Positions 1 through 5,779 of a stretch of DNA of 9,458 nucleotides are shown piece by piece. Each line of letters opens with the position of its first letter. Positions within the stretch are counted from its first letter, which is position 1. The notes under the pieces are model-generated. The model was given only the letters and a program-made list of their open reading frames with translations, was not told where the DNA came from and searched no databases. This DNA comes from Bacteroides sp. UBA939 (GTDB lineage: Bacteria > Bacteroidota > Bacteroidia > Bacteroidales > Bacteroidaceae), in NCBI RefSeq assembly GCF_002293435.1, contig NZ_DBDF01000067.1, positions 1 to 9,458 on the forward strand, given 5' to 3'. The position numbers were made by a program, and so were the translations under genes.

Positions 1-465
1 ATCGCTACCGATTCGATGGCCATGTACCTGAAGTATTTGTTCAAAACCGTTCGTAAGTTCTTCGGCGAGGCGGTGGTGGTTACGCAGGAAGTGGACGACA
101 TTATCCATTCCCCGATTGTCAAGGAAGCCATTATTACCAACTCCGACTGCAAGATTCTGTTAGACCAGCGAAAATACATGAATAAGTTCGATGGTATTCA
201 GAATATGCTCGGACTAACGGATAAGGAACGGGGACAGATACTTTCCATCAACATGGCGAACGACCCGGCAAGGCTCTACAAGGAGGTGTGGATAGGACTG
301 GGCGGGGCGCAGTCAGCGGTCTATGCGACAGAGGTTTCCAAAAGCGAGTACCTGACCTATACCACCGAAGAGACGGAAAAGGTAGAGGTCTTCCGCTTGG
401 CCGGAGAGCTGGGCGGGGACTTGGAACTGGCGATTAAGCGGCTGGCAGAGAGCGAACGGGAATAA
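1..465 (+). CDS. traG: TraG conjugation ATPase (VirB4-like), C-terminal part
   Basis: The reading frame is open from the first base, so only the last 154 residues are present. TraG of Bacteroides conjugative transposons is the VirB4/TrbE-type ATPase that energises assembly of the type IV secretion channel at the cytoplasmic face of the inner membrane. The visible part is the end of the ATPase core. The stretch VVVTQEVDDI, followed by S-P-I-V-K-E-A-I-I-T-N and KILLDQ, matches the conserved TQ...D...S...I..N....I.L block near the C terminus of VirB4 proteins. After it come the helical segment LTDKERGQIL and the final strand-rich tail with AVYATEVSKSEY. The Walker A and B motifs must lie upstream, outside the window. 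The gene is first in the run and is followed 245 bases later by traI. The family call is strong because both local motifs and gene order agree. Confidence 0.93.
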   Translation: MATDSMAMYLKYLFKTVRKFFGEAVVVTQEVDDIIHSPIVKEAIITNSDCKILLDQRKYMNKFDGIQNMLGLTDKERGQILSINMANDPARLYKEVWIGLGGAQSAVYATEVSKSEYLTYTTEETEKVEVFRLAGELGGDLELAIKRLAESERE

Positions 466-473
466 GCGGACCG

Positions 474-653
474 TTACCTGGATGCTTTCTTTTCCTTAAT
501 CAGCGCGGATACGCCCAGAGGCAGCAAAACCAGCATTACCCCGGTACAGATTAATTTTAATTCAGCTCCGAATGTTAACCCGGACAGAACCGGGGAGGCT
601 GTTAATGCTGAAATAAGGCTTAACAATAAGCCGCATCTACAACTTTTTTTCAT
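474..653 (-). CDS. possible small two-helix membrane protein, antisense in the traG-traI gap
   Basis: A 59-residue reading frame lies on the minus strand in the gap between traG and traI, convergent with traG and ending 8 bases from its stop. It begins MKKSCRCGLL and has two hydrophobic segments, about residues 8-29 and 33-53, followed by the basic tail IKEKKASR, as expected for a small inner-membrane hairpin protein. An in-frame ATG at base 680 would add nine residues, MFLFLIVFF. I prefer the start at 653 because the minus strand carries TAATTTTG at 685-678, which fits the Bacteroides -7 promoter consensus TAnnTTTG and overlaps the longer start. No matching -33 TTTG is visible, so the promoter is only a half site. 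I do not recognise the family. The frame could be a chance ORF, but the composition looks protein-like and the plus strand has no convincing gene here. Confidence 0.45.
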   Translation of the reverse strand: MKKSCRCGLLLSLISALTASPVLSGLTFGAELKLICTGVMLVLLPLGVSALIKEKKASR

Positions 654-710
654 AAAAAAGACTATTAAGAACAAAAACAAAATTAATTAAAATTTTAAAA
701 CCAATTCAAT

Positions 711-876
711 ATGAAGATAAGAATTTTCATGTTATGCGTAAGCTGTATGCTTGCCGTAACGGGGGCGAAAGCCCAGTGGGTAGTCGCCGACCCGGGAAAT
801 CTGGCGCAGGGTATTATCAACGCCACCAAGAACATCGTGCAAACTTCCAGTACGGCAACCAATATGCTGAACAATT
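711..876 (+). CDS. traI: TraI conjugation protein (DUF4141 family), 5' exon
   Basis: This is the first 166 bases of traI, encoding 55 residues plus one base of codon 56. The N terminus MKIRIFMLCVSCMLAVTGAKA is a signal peptide with an A-K-A cleavage site, followed by QWVVADPGNLAQGIINATKN. The QWVV-DP-NLAQGIIN block is the hallmark start of the DUF4141/TraI proteins of Bacteroides conjugative transposons. The coding sequence is cut after AACAATT, where a group II intron begins with GTGCG. Joined to 3390-3853, the junction codon becomes TTT (Phe) and the product reads through N-N-F-K-E-V-Q-K-V-Y-N-Q-G, giving 209 residues in all. Without splicing, translation would run into the intron and stop at 899 as a 62-residue stub. 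The exact role of TraI is not established; the leader implies export to the periplasm. Confidence 0.92.
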
Positions 877-1154
877 GTGCGCCCATCAAGGTGATATAAT
901 GAATGTAGCACTAGCAAGCTATTAGGTAAGTGTTCTTTGAAAAACCTATCACCACCCACTTATCTGCAATGGAAACAACGCAGGGAGTATAGCATGTCGG
1001 GAAAGCCATAAGTCAGTTAGTTACCAAATTGCGACTGAATGGTGAGGTGAAACAGATAGATACGAAGATAAAATCCTGATTGATTAAATGATAGTCCAAG
1101 TGGTACATGATCAGACTATAGCGTAAGGTAACTAAACCCGCTATACCTACGATA

Positions 1155-1183
1155 CTTCTGCTGTGGAAGTTGTACAGCAGAAG
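1155..1183 (+). ncRNA. EBS1 hairpin of the group II intron
   Basis: A perfect 10-bp stem (CTTCTGCTGT at 1155-1164 with ACAGCAGAAG at 1174-1183) closes a 9-nt loop GGAAGTTGT. The loop bases AGUUGU (1168-1173) can pair with the last six bases of the traI 5' exon, ACAAUU (871-876), with one U-G wobble. This is what exon binding site 1 does: it selects the 5' splice site and the target site. The loop lies about 290 nt into the intron, a normal position for EBS1. The base just before EBS1, A1167, could also pair with the first base of the 3' exon, U3390, as in a delta-delta' contact. Confidence 0.72.
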
Positions 1184-1390
1184 CAAGAACGTATCAAAGG
1201 CACAAGTGCAATAAGCATTAAAGGACGGAAGTCATATCCGACAATCTATCACAGCTAAAATAATCTGAGCAATCAGGTTACGTCATTTATATCGCAAATG
1301 GGGATTGCCTAAACCGGAACGCCAGTTGTAAGGCTATGGGGTTTGCCCCTGAATATCCGGCATGGCAACGGAGCTTCCGTAGTAGTCCGA

Positions 1391-1407
1391 ACAAGGGAAA
1401 GCCTTGT
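1391..1407 (+). ncRNA. domain IV hairpin near the IEP start
   Basis: ACAAGG (1391-1396) and CCTTGT (1402-1407) form a 6-bp stem with loop GAAAG. It is followed by ACATGGCGAAGGG and then the IEP start. In this kind of intron such an arm at the base of domain IV is the usual high-affinity site for the maturase and can also repress its own translation. The assignment rests on position and resemblance, not on a full fold. Confidence 0.45.
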
Positions 1408-1469
1408 ACATGGCGAAGGGAGGCAGCTAATATTATTTAATACAAATAACGGAAAATGTGAGAGACATT

Positions 1470-3281
1470 ATGAGAAGTCCAGAAAGAGTATTAAACAGTC
1501 TATCGGAGCACAGCAAAGTTTCTGATTATCAATTTGAGAGACTTTACCGTATTCTGTTCAACGAGGAAATGTTCTATATTGCCTATCAGCGTATTCATGC
1601 TAAGCCAGGCAATATGACAGAAGGTTCTGACGGTAAAACCGTAAATAACATGAATCTAACCCGTATTAAAAAACTGATTGATTCATTGAAAGATGAATCA
1701 TATCAACCCCAACCATCAAGGAGGGTATATATCCCGAAGAAAAACGGGAAAATGCGCCCACTTGGTGTACCGACTTTTGATGATAAGTTACTACAAGAGG
1801 TAGTTAGAATGGTATTGGAAGCCATATATGAAAGAAGTTTTGAAGACATTTCACATGGATTTCGCCCCAAACGAAACTGTCATACGGCATTAGCTCAGAT
1901 TCAAAAGTCATTCTGCGGAACAAAATGGTTCGTAGAGGGAGATATCAAAGGATTCTTCGACAATATAAACCACAATATACTGATACAGATATTGGAGGAA
2001 CGTATTGCAGACCAAAGATTCATCCGCCTGATACGAAAGTTCTTAAATGCAGGATATATTGAAGATTGGAAATTTCATAAGACGTATAGCGGAACGCCGC
2101 AAGGAGGCATTATCAGTCCGATTTTGGCAAATATATACCTCGACAAATTAGACAAATATATGAAAGAGTACACTCGAAAATTCGATAAGGGGAAGAACAG
2201 AAAACGAAATGAACTTTCAATTTCAATACAGCATAAAAAACGCTGGGCTCGTGAAAAACTAAGGATGGTAACGGATGAAACCGAAAGAGAAAAATGGATT
2301 CTACGGCTAAAAGCCTTACAAAAGGAAAGTGTATTAATACCAAGTGGTGACGAAATGGATAGTAATTACAGAAGATTAAAATATGTGAGGTATGCAGATG
2401 ACTTTCTAATTGGGATTATTGGGAGTAAACAAGATGCAATTATTATAAAGGAAGATATTAAAAACTTCCTGACGAATAAACTTGCATTGGAACTCTCGGA
2501 TGAGAAAACCCTGATAACCCATACAGAAAAAGCTGCAAAATTTCTTGGATATGAAATTGATGTGACGAAATCCAATACCACCAAAAGGAGCAATAACGGA
2601 GCATTAAGACGAGCTTTTAACAAAAGAGTTCGGTTAATGATTGGAAAGGATGTGATTAAAAACAAATTGCTCGAACACCGTGTATTGGAAATTAAAATAC
2701 ACAATGGTAGAGAGCAATGGAAACCCAAATCCAGACCAAGACTTACGATTGTAGACGACCTTGAAATCCTTGAGAAGTATAATCAGGAAATAAGAGGTCT
2801 AGTCAACTACTTTTCTTTGGCAAATAACGCCTGTGAGTTACAGAGCTTTGGATACATCATGAAATATAGCATGTGTAAAACCTTTGCTCATAAATATAGG
2901 ACTAAAGTGACTAAGATTTTGAAGAAATATCATAAAAATGGTCATTTCACAGTAAACTATAAACTCAAAAATGGTGCTGTAAAAAGCAGACTCTTTTACC
3001 ATGACGGGTATAAACGAAAAGATCCGATGAAGAATATTAATATTGACAATTTACCAAATGTAGTTATGTACACTGTATCGACAAGCCTTGTGGATAGGCT
3101 GAAAGCGGAAGAATGTGAATTATGCGGAGCTACGGATAAACTGATTATGCACCATGTGCGAAAACTCGGTGAGCTGAAAGGCAAACAATCGTGGGAGAAG
3201 CTTATGATTGCACGAAGACGCAAAACGATAGCTGTATGTGGTAGTTGTCATCAAAAAATTCACTTAGGATGTATAGACTGA
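1470..3281 (+). CDS. group II intron-encoded protein: reverse transcriptase / maturase / HNH endonuclease
   Basis: The multifunctional protein helps the intron RNA fold and splice and drives retrohoming. Counted from the ATG at 1470 it has 603 residues. RT motifs run in order: RRVYIPKKNGKMRPLG near residue 85, GDIKGFFDNINH (first catalytic Asp at 158), the GTPQGGIISPILANIYLDK block, the active site YADD at 308-311, and LSDEKTLI...KFLGYEI. A maturase (X) region follows at about 420-530. The C terminus is an HNH domain with CELC (549-552), the pair HH (561-562) and CGSCH (590-594). All catalytic residues are present and the frame is unbroken, so the protein looks active. A GTG at 1458 could add four residues; I prefer ATG because the family usually begins MRSPERVLNSL. 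There is no strong ribosome binding site. The gene lies in domain IV and stops 13 bases before domain V. Confidence 0.95.
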   Translation: MRSPERVLNSLSEHSKVSDYQFERLYRILFNEEMFYIAYQRIHAKPGNMTEGSDGKTVNNMNLTRIKKLIDSLKDESYQPQPSRRVYIPKKNGKMRPLGVPTFDDKLLQEVVRMVLEAIYERSFEDISHGFRPKRNCHTALAQIQKSFCGTKWFVEGDIKGFFDNINHNILIQILEERIADQRFIRLIRKFLNAGYIEDWKFHKTYSGTPQGGIISPILANIYLDKLDKYMKEYTRKFDKGKNRKRNELSISIQHKKRWAREKLRMVTDETEREKWILRLKALQKESVLIPSGDEMDSNYRRLKYVRYADDFLIGIIGSKQDAIIIKEDIKNFLTNKLALELSDEKTLITHTEKAAKFLGYEIDVTKSNTTKRSNNGALRRAFNKRVRLMIGKDVIKNKLLEHRVLEIKIHNGREQWKPKSRPRLTIVDDLEILEKYNQEIRGLVNYFSLANNACELQSFGYIMKYSMCKTFAHKYRTKVTKILKKYHKNGHFTVNYKLKNGAVKSRLFYHDGYKRKDPMKNINIDNLPNVVMYTVSTSLVDRLKAEECELCGATDKLIMHHVRKLGELKGKQSWEKLMIARRRKTIAVCGSCHQKIHLGCID

Positions 3282-3294
3282 TAATATTAGTGGA

Positions 3295-3328
3295 GAGCCG
3301 TATACGCAGGAATGTGTACGTACGGTTT
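3295..3328 (+). ncRNA. group II intron domain V (catalytic hairpin)
   Basis: This 34-nt hairpin matches domain V exactly in layout. An 8-bp lower stem (GAGCCGTA with TACGGTTT) carries the AGC catalytic triad at 3296-3298. A two-base CG bulge lies on the 3' side (3319-3320), followed by a 6-bp upper stem (TACGCA with TGTGTA) and a GGAA tetraloop of the GNRA type. No disabling mismatch is seen. It forms the active site with domain I and proves the element is a group II intron. Confidence 0.95.
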
Positions 3329-3330
3329 GG

Positions 3331-3389
3331 AGGCGAGTATTTGGAAACCGACCATAGTAATATGATACGGCGCTGGGTACTTAGCCTAC
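3331..3389 (+). ncRNA. group II intron domain VI with bulged branch-point A and 3' splice site
   Basis: AGGC (3331-3334) pairs with GCCT (3384-3387), and GAGTATTT (3335-3342) pairs with GGGTACTT (3375-3382) using G-U wobbles. A3383 is left unpaired between the two helices, seven bases from the intron end counting itself, the expected place for the lariat branch point. A distal arm CATA-GTAA-TATG (3353-3364) has a GNRA-type loop. The intron ends AC at 3388-3389, and the exon resumes with TTAAGGAG. Confidence 0.85.
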
Positions 3390-3853
3390 TTAAGGAGGTT
3401 CAAAAGGTGTACAATCAGGGAAAAGAATACTACGATGCCCTGAAAAAGGTAAACAACATGGTAAAGGATGCACGAAAAGTGCAGAAAACCATTCTTTTGG
3501 TGGGTGAGATTACCGACATCTATGTGAACAGCTTTGAGAACATGCTCTCCGATGACAATTTTACGGTAGAGGAACTGGTAGCTATCGCAGACGGCTACAC
3601 CAAGCTGCTCAACGAATCGGATGACGTGTTGCAGGAACTCAAGGGGATAGTGAACGTCAGCACCCTGTCCCTGTCGGATAAGGAGCGGATGGAGGTGATA
3701 GACAATGCCTACAACAGGATGCTGGAATACCGCTCGCTGGTGAAGTATTATACCAACAAGAATATTTCCGTCTCCCTGCTCCGGGCAAAGGAGAAAAATA
3801 CGACCAGCCGTGTACTGGACTTGTACGGGGACGAAAATGACAGGTACTGGTAA
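3390..3853 (+). CDS. traI: TraI conjugation protein (DUF4141 family), 3' exon
   Basis: The second exon supplies 154 residues of TraI, from F-K-E-V-Q-K-V-Y-N-Q-G to the final DLYGDENDRYW. Recognisable DUF4141 features are GKEYYDALKKVNNMVKDARK, the central LLVGEITDIYV, FTVEELVAIADGYTKLL, the LSLSDKERMEVIDNAYN block and YYTNKNISVSLLRAK near the end. The content is mostly helical with no membrane segment, so the mature protein is probably periplasmic. The frame stays open upstream into the intron as far as an ATG at 3245, but that is accidental read-through of domains V and VI; the true start is at 711. Total spliced length, 209 residues, is normal for the family. traJ starts 54 bases further on. 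Confidence 0.92.
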
Positions 3854-3856
3854 TGG

Positions 3857-3907
3857 ACAGTTAACAGTTAACAGTCAACAATTATCAAATCTTCAAATTA
3901 AAAATTT
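3857..3907 (+). repeat. 7-bp tandem repeat and A-rich leader before traJ
   Basis: The traI-traJ spacer holds three head-to-tail 7-mers: ACAGTTA (3857-3863), ACAGTTA (3864-3870) and ACAGTCA (3871-3877). After these the A/T-rich leader contains ATCTTCAAATTAA (3889-3901), also found before traK, and ends seven bases before the traJ ATG. No Shine-Dalgarno sequence is present, which is usual for Bacteroidota. Confidence 0.6.
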
Positions 3908-5017
3908 ATGGAATTTGAAAGTATTCATCAGATACTCCGTGATTTGTATAACGATATGATGCCGCTCTGCGGCGATCTTATCGGGGTCGCCAAAGGCATC
4001 GCCGGAATCGGAGCCTTGCTCTATGTTTCGTCACGCGTGTGGCAATCCATCGCGCGGGCGGAACAGATTGATGTGTATCCGCTCTTACGTCCTTTCGCTA
4101 TCGGCATCTGCATCATGTTCTTCCCGACACTGGTCTTAGGAACAGTAAACTCTATCCTGAATCCGGTGGTACAGGGTGCGCACGGTATCTTGGGACAACA
4201 GACGCTGGATATGCGGGCATTGGCGAAGGCCAAGGACAAGCTCGAAATCGAACAGAAGAAGCGGAACAAGGAAACCGCCTACCTGGTCGATCAGGCGGAG
4301 TTCGACAGGAAACTGGAGGAACTCGGCATCACGGATGCGCCGGAAATAGCAGGGATGTATATAGAGCGTTCCTTCTACGATATGAAGAAATGGTTTCAAA
4401 GCCTGTTCCGCTCGTTCTTGGAAACGCTGTTTAACGCCGCCGCCCTGATTATAGATGTGATACGGACGTTCTTCCTGATTGTGCTTGCCATACTGGGGCC
4501 AATCGCTTTCGCCATATCGGTCTTCGATGGCTTCCAATCGACGCTTGTCCAGTGGCTCACACGCTATGTCAGCGTATACCTGTGGCTTCCCGTATCGGAC
4601 TTGTTCAGTTCCATTATGGCGCGGTTGCAGGTACGGATGCTGGAAAGCGATATTATCCGTATGCAGGAAGACCCGAACTATTCACTGGATGCTTCGGACG
4701 GTGTGTATGTGGTTTTCCTGCTTATCGGCATTGTGGGTTTCTTTACAATACCAACCGTTGCCGGATGGATTATACAGGCAGGGGGAATGGGCAATTTCGG
4801 TAAGAATGTCAACCAGTCCACGTCCAAAGGCGCTTCCGTGGCAGGCGCCGGAGCCGGAGCGGCAGCCGGGAATATTGCAGGAAGGCTGAAAAGCAGCGGT
4901 TCCGGAGGCAATAGCGGGAACAGTGGAAATTCCGGCAGTAGCGGCAATGGAAGCCAGCCGCAGGGACGGAATTATTCTACAAATGGCAGAAACTCCAACT
5001 CTCCGGAGAGAACTTAA
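3908..5017 (+). CDS. traJ: TraJ conjugation protein, polytopic inner-membrane (TrbL/VirB6-like)
   Basis: The 369-residue protein matches the Bacteroides conjugative transposon TraJ family, the probable counterpart of VirB6/TrbL in the inner-membrane channel. Hydrophobic segments lie at about residues 22-43, 60-80, 170-205 (long enough for one or two helices), 214-235 and 265-291. Between the second and third is a charged, helical loop at about 105-160 with KAKDKLEIEQKKRNKE. The C terminus after residue 305 is low complexity: first an Ala/Gly run, then Gly-Ser-Asn repeats at 331-349 and an Asn/Ser-rich polar tail. The ATG at 3908 is preceded by an A/T-rich leader and no Shine-Dalgarno. The gene lies between traI and traK, the standard order. 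The family call is secure; exact topology is not. Confidence 0.93.
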   Translation: MEFESIHQILRDLYNDMMPLCGDLIGVAKGIAGIGALLYVSSRVWQSIARAEQIDVYPLLRPFAIGICIMFFPTLVLGTVNSILNPVVQGAHGILGQQTLDMRALAKAKDKLEIEQKKRNKETAYLVDQAEFDRKLEELGITDAPEIAGMYIERSFYDMKKWFQSLFRSFLETLFNAAALIIDVIRTFFLIVLAILGPIAFAISVFDGFQSTLVQWLTRYVSVYLWLPVSDLFSSIMARLQVRMLESDIIRMQEDPNYSLDASDGVYVVFLLIGIVGFFTIPTVAGWIIQAGGMGNFGKNVNQSTSKGASVAGAGAGAAAGNIAGRLKSSGSGGNSGNSGNSGSSGNGSQPQGRNYSTNGRNSNSPERT

Positions 5018-5064
5018 TGAGCCAATTAGTTTAACATGCCAAATAACATTCGACGTAGCCAGTT

Positions 5065-5109
5065 TGCCAATGGACGGATAATTACACGGCTCGGTAATTT
5101 CCATTGGCA
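5065..5109 (+). promoter_or_regulatory. long bulged hairpin in the traJ-traK spacer
   Basis: TGCCAATGGA (5065-5074) is perfectly complementary to TCCATTGGCA (5100-5109). Inside, after a five-base bulge CGGAT, AATTAC (5080-5085) pairs with GTAATT (5094-5099) around an eight-base loop. This gives 16 base pairs in one hairpin, 48 bases downstream of the traJ stop and 36 bases before the traK ATG. No T run follows, so a simple intrinsic terminator is unlikely. It might be an mRNA stability or processing element or a protein binding site. Confidence 0.5.
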
Positions 5110-5118
5110 TATCGGCAC

Positions 5119-5131
5119 ATCTTCAAATTAA
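5119..5131 (+). repeat. 13-mer leader shared by traK and traJ
   Basis: ATCTTCAAATTAA here is identical to 3889-3901 before traJ. Here it ends 13 bases before the traK ATG at 5145 and is followed by an A/T-rich run of similar kind. It is either a shared leader element for translation or a remnant of a duplicated spacer. Confidence 0.55.
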
Positions 5132-5144
5132 CAAATTAAAAACA

Positions 5145-5768
5145 ATGGAATTTAAATCATTAAAAAATATCGAAACCAGTTTCCGGCAAATCAGGCTGTT
5201 CAGCATCGTATTCCTTTGCCTGTGCGCTATGGTCGCGGGATACTCCGTATGGAGCGCCTACAGCTTCGCCGAAAAGCAAAGGGAAAAGATTTATGTGCTG
5301 GACGAAGGAAAATCACTGATGCTGGCTCTCTCACAGGACTTGTCACAGAACAGGCCTGTGGAAGCAAGGGAGCATGTCAAACGTTTTCACGAGCTGTTCT
5401 TTACGCTGTCGCCCGACAAGAATGCGATAGAGAGCAATATCCGGCGGGCGATGGCGCTGTGCGACAAGACCGCCTTCAATTACTACAAAGATTGGGCGGA
5501 AAAGGGGTATTACAATCGTATCATCTCCGGCAATATCATTCAGAACGTGATTGTGGACAGTATCAAATGCGGCTTTGATGTGTACCCCTATCAGGTGGCT
5601 ACCTACGCCCGGCAGATTATCATCAGGGAAAGTAATCTGACAGAGCGAAGTTTGATTACAAGCTGCCGCCTGTTGAACACGTCCCGCTCGGACGACAACC
5701 CTCACGGTTTCTTTATGGAGAATTTCGAGATAAGGGAGAATAAGGACTTGATGACCGTTGAACGCTAA
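5145..5768 (+). CDS. traK: TraK conjugation protein (VirB8/TrbF-like)
   Basis: The 207-residue protein fits the TraK family of Bacteroides conjugative transposons, regarded as the VirB8-like bitopic component that links the inner-membrane complex to the periplasmic core. A short cytoplasmic N terminus (MEFKSLKNIETSFRQIR) leads to one membrane helix at about residues 18-38 (LFSIVFLCLCAMVAGYSVW). The rest is a soluble periplasmic domain of about 165 residues with the family blocks REHVKRFHELFFTLSPD, YYNRIISGNI and MENFEIRENKDL at the end. The ATG at 5145 follows an A-rich leader. traL begins 11 bases after the stop, so the two are probably translated from the same message and perhaps coupled. 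Confidence 0.94.
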   Translation: MEFKSLKNIETSFRQIRLFSIVFLCLCAMVAGYSVWSAYSFAEKQREKIYVLDEGKSLMLALSQDLSQNRPVEAREHVKRFHELFFTLSPDKNAIESNIRRAMALCDKTAFNYYKDWAEKGYYNRIISGNIIQNVIVDSIKCGFDVYPYQVATYARQIIIRESNLTERSLITSCRLLNTSRSDDNPHGFFMENFEIRENKDLMTVER

Positions 5769-5779
5769 TCCACAAGGCT

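Larger units (their letters stand above)
877..1469 (+). ncRNA. group II intron ribozyme, domains I-III and start of domain IV
   Basis: This stretch of nearly 600 bases has no convincing protein gene and holds the 5' part of the ribozyme. The sequence shows the GTGCG start at 877, an arm pairing ATAGTC (1091-1096) with GACTAT (1114-1119), the EBS1 hairpin at 1155-1183, and small hairpins ACGGA/TCCGT (1368-1380) and ACAAGG/CCTTGT (1391-1407). The region around 1360-1430, with CCGTAGTAGTCCGA and ACATGGCGAAGGG, looks like the domain IV arm that precedes the protein gene in many bacterial introns and on which the maturase usually docks. EBS2, EBS3 and the domain I tertiary contacts were not assigned with confidence. 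Confidence 0.8.
877..3389 (+). mobile_element. group II intron (complete, with IEP) inserted in traI
   Basis: A self-splicing retroelement of 2513 bp sits in the sense orientation inside traI. The 5' end is GTGCGCCC, fitting the group II GUGYG rule, and the 3' end is CCTAC, fitting the AY rule. Between them are, in order, a structured ribozyme 5' region, an EBS1 hairpin complementary to the 5' exon end, a domain IV arm, an intact reverse transcriptase/maturase/HNH gene, a perfect domain V and a domain VI with a bulged A. The boundaries are fixed independently by protein continuity: joining 876 to 3390 restores a continuous TraI frame with the family sequence. The intron is visibly more A+T-rich than the tra genes around it, as expected for a separately acquired element. 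The IEP sequence resembles the chloroplast-like class, usually with IIB RNA, but I assign the subclass only tentatively. Confidence 0.95.

Noticed and set aside
579..632. Two short hairpins after traG (CCCGG/CCGGG at 579-594 and GGCTTA/TAAGCC at 617-632) as a traG terminator
   Set aside because: Neither is followed directly by a T run; the T run at 643-650 is over 10 bases away. They lie in the possible antisense gene and may be chance.
1027..1031. AAUUG as an alternative EBS1
   Set aside because: It pairs with only five bases of IBS1 and is not in a clear hairpin loop, whereas AGUUGU at 1168-1173 sits in the loop of a perfect 10-bp stem.
1343..1525. 60-residue plus-strand frame within the intron
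   Set aside because: It overlaps the domain IV arm and the IEP start, has no recognisable features, and the ribozyme structure explains the bases.
3245..3389. Apparent 5' extension of the traI 3' exon frame back to ATG 3245
   Set aside because: It runs through the IEP end and domains V and VI of the intron in another frame; the spliced product from 711 explains the exon far better.
877..3389. Insertion sequence or transposon with terminal repeats at the traI break
   Set aside because: There are no terminal inverted repeats or target duplication, and the protein and RNA motifs are those of a group II intron.
4021..5110. Long minus-strand and alternative-frame ORFs overlapping traJ
   Set aside because: They are shadows of the traJ coding sequence, with unnatural composition and no motifs.
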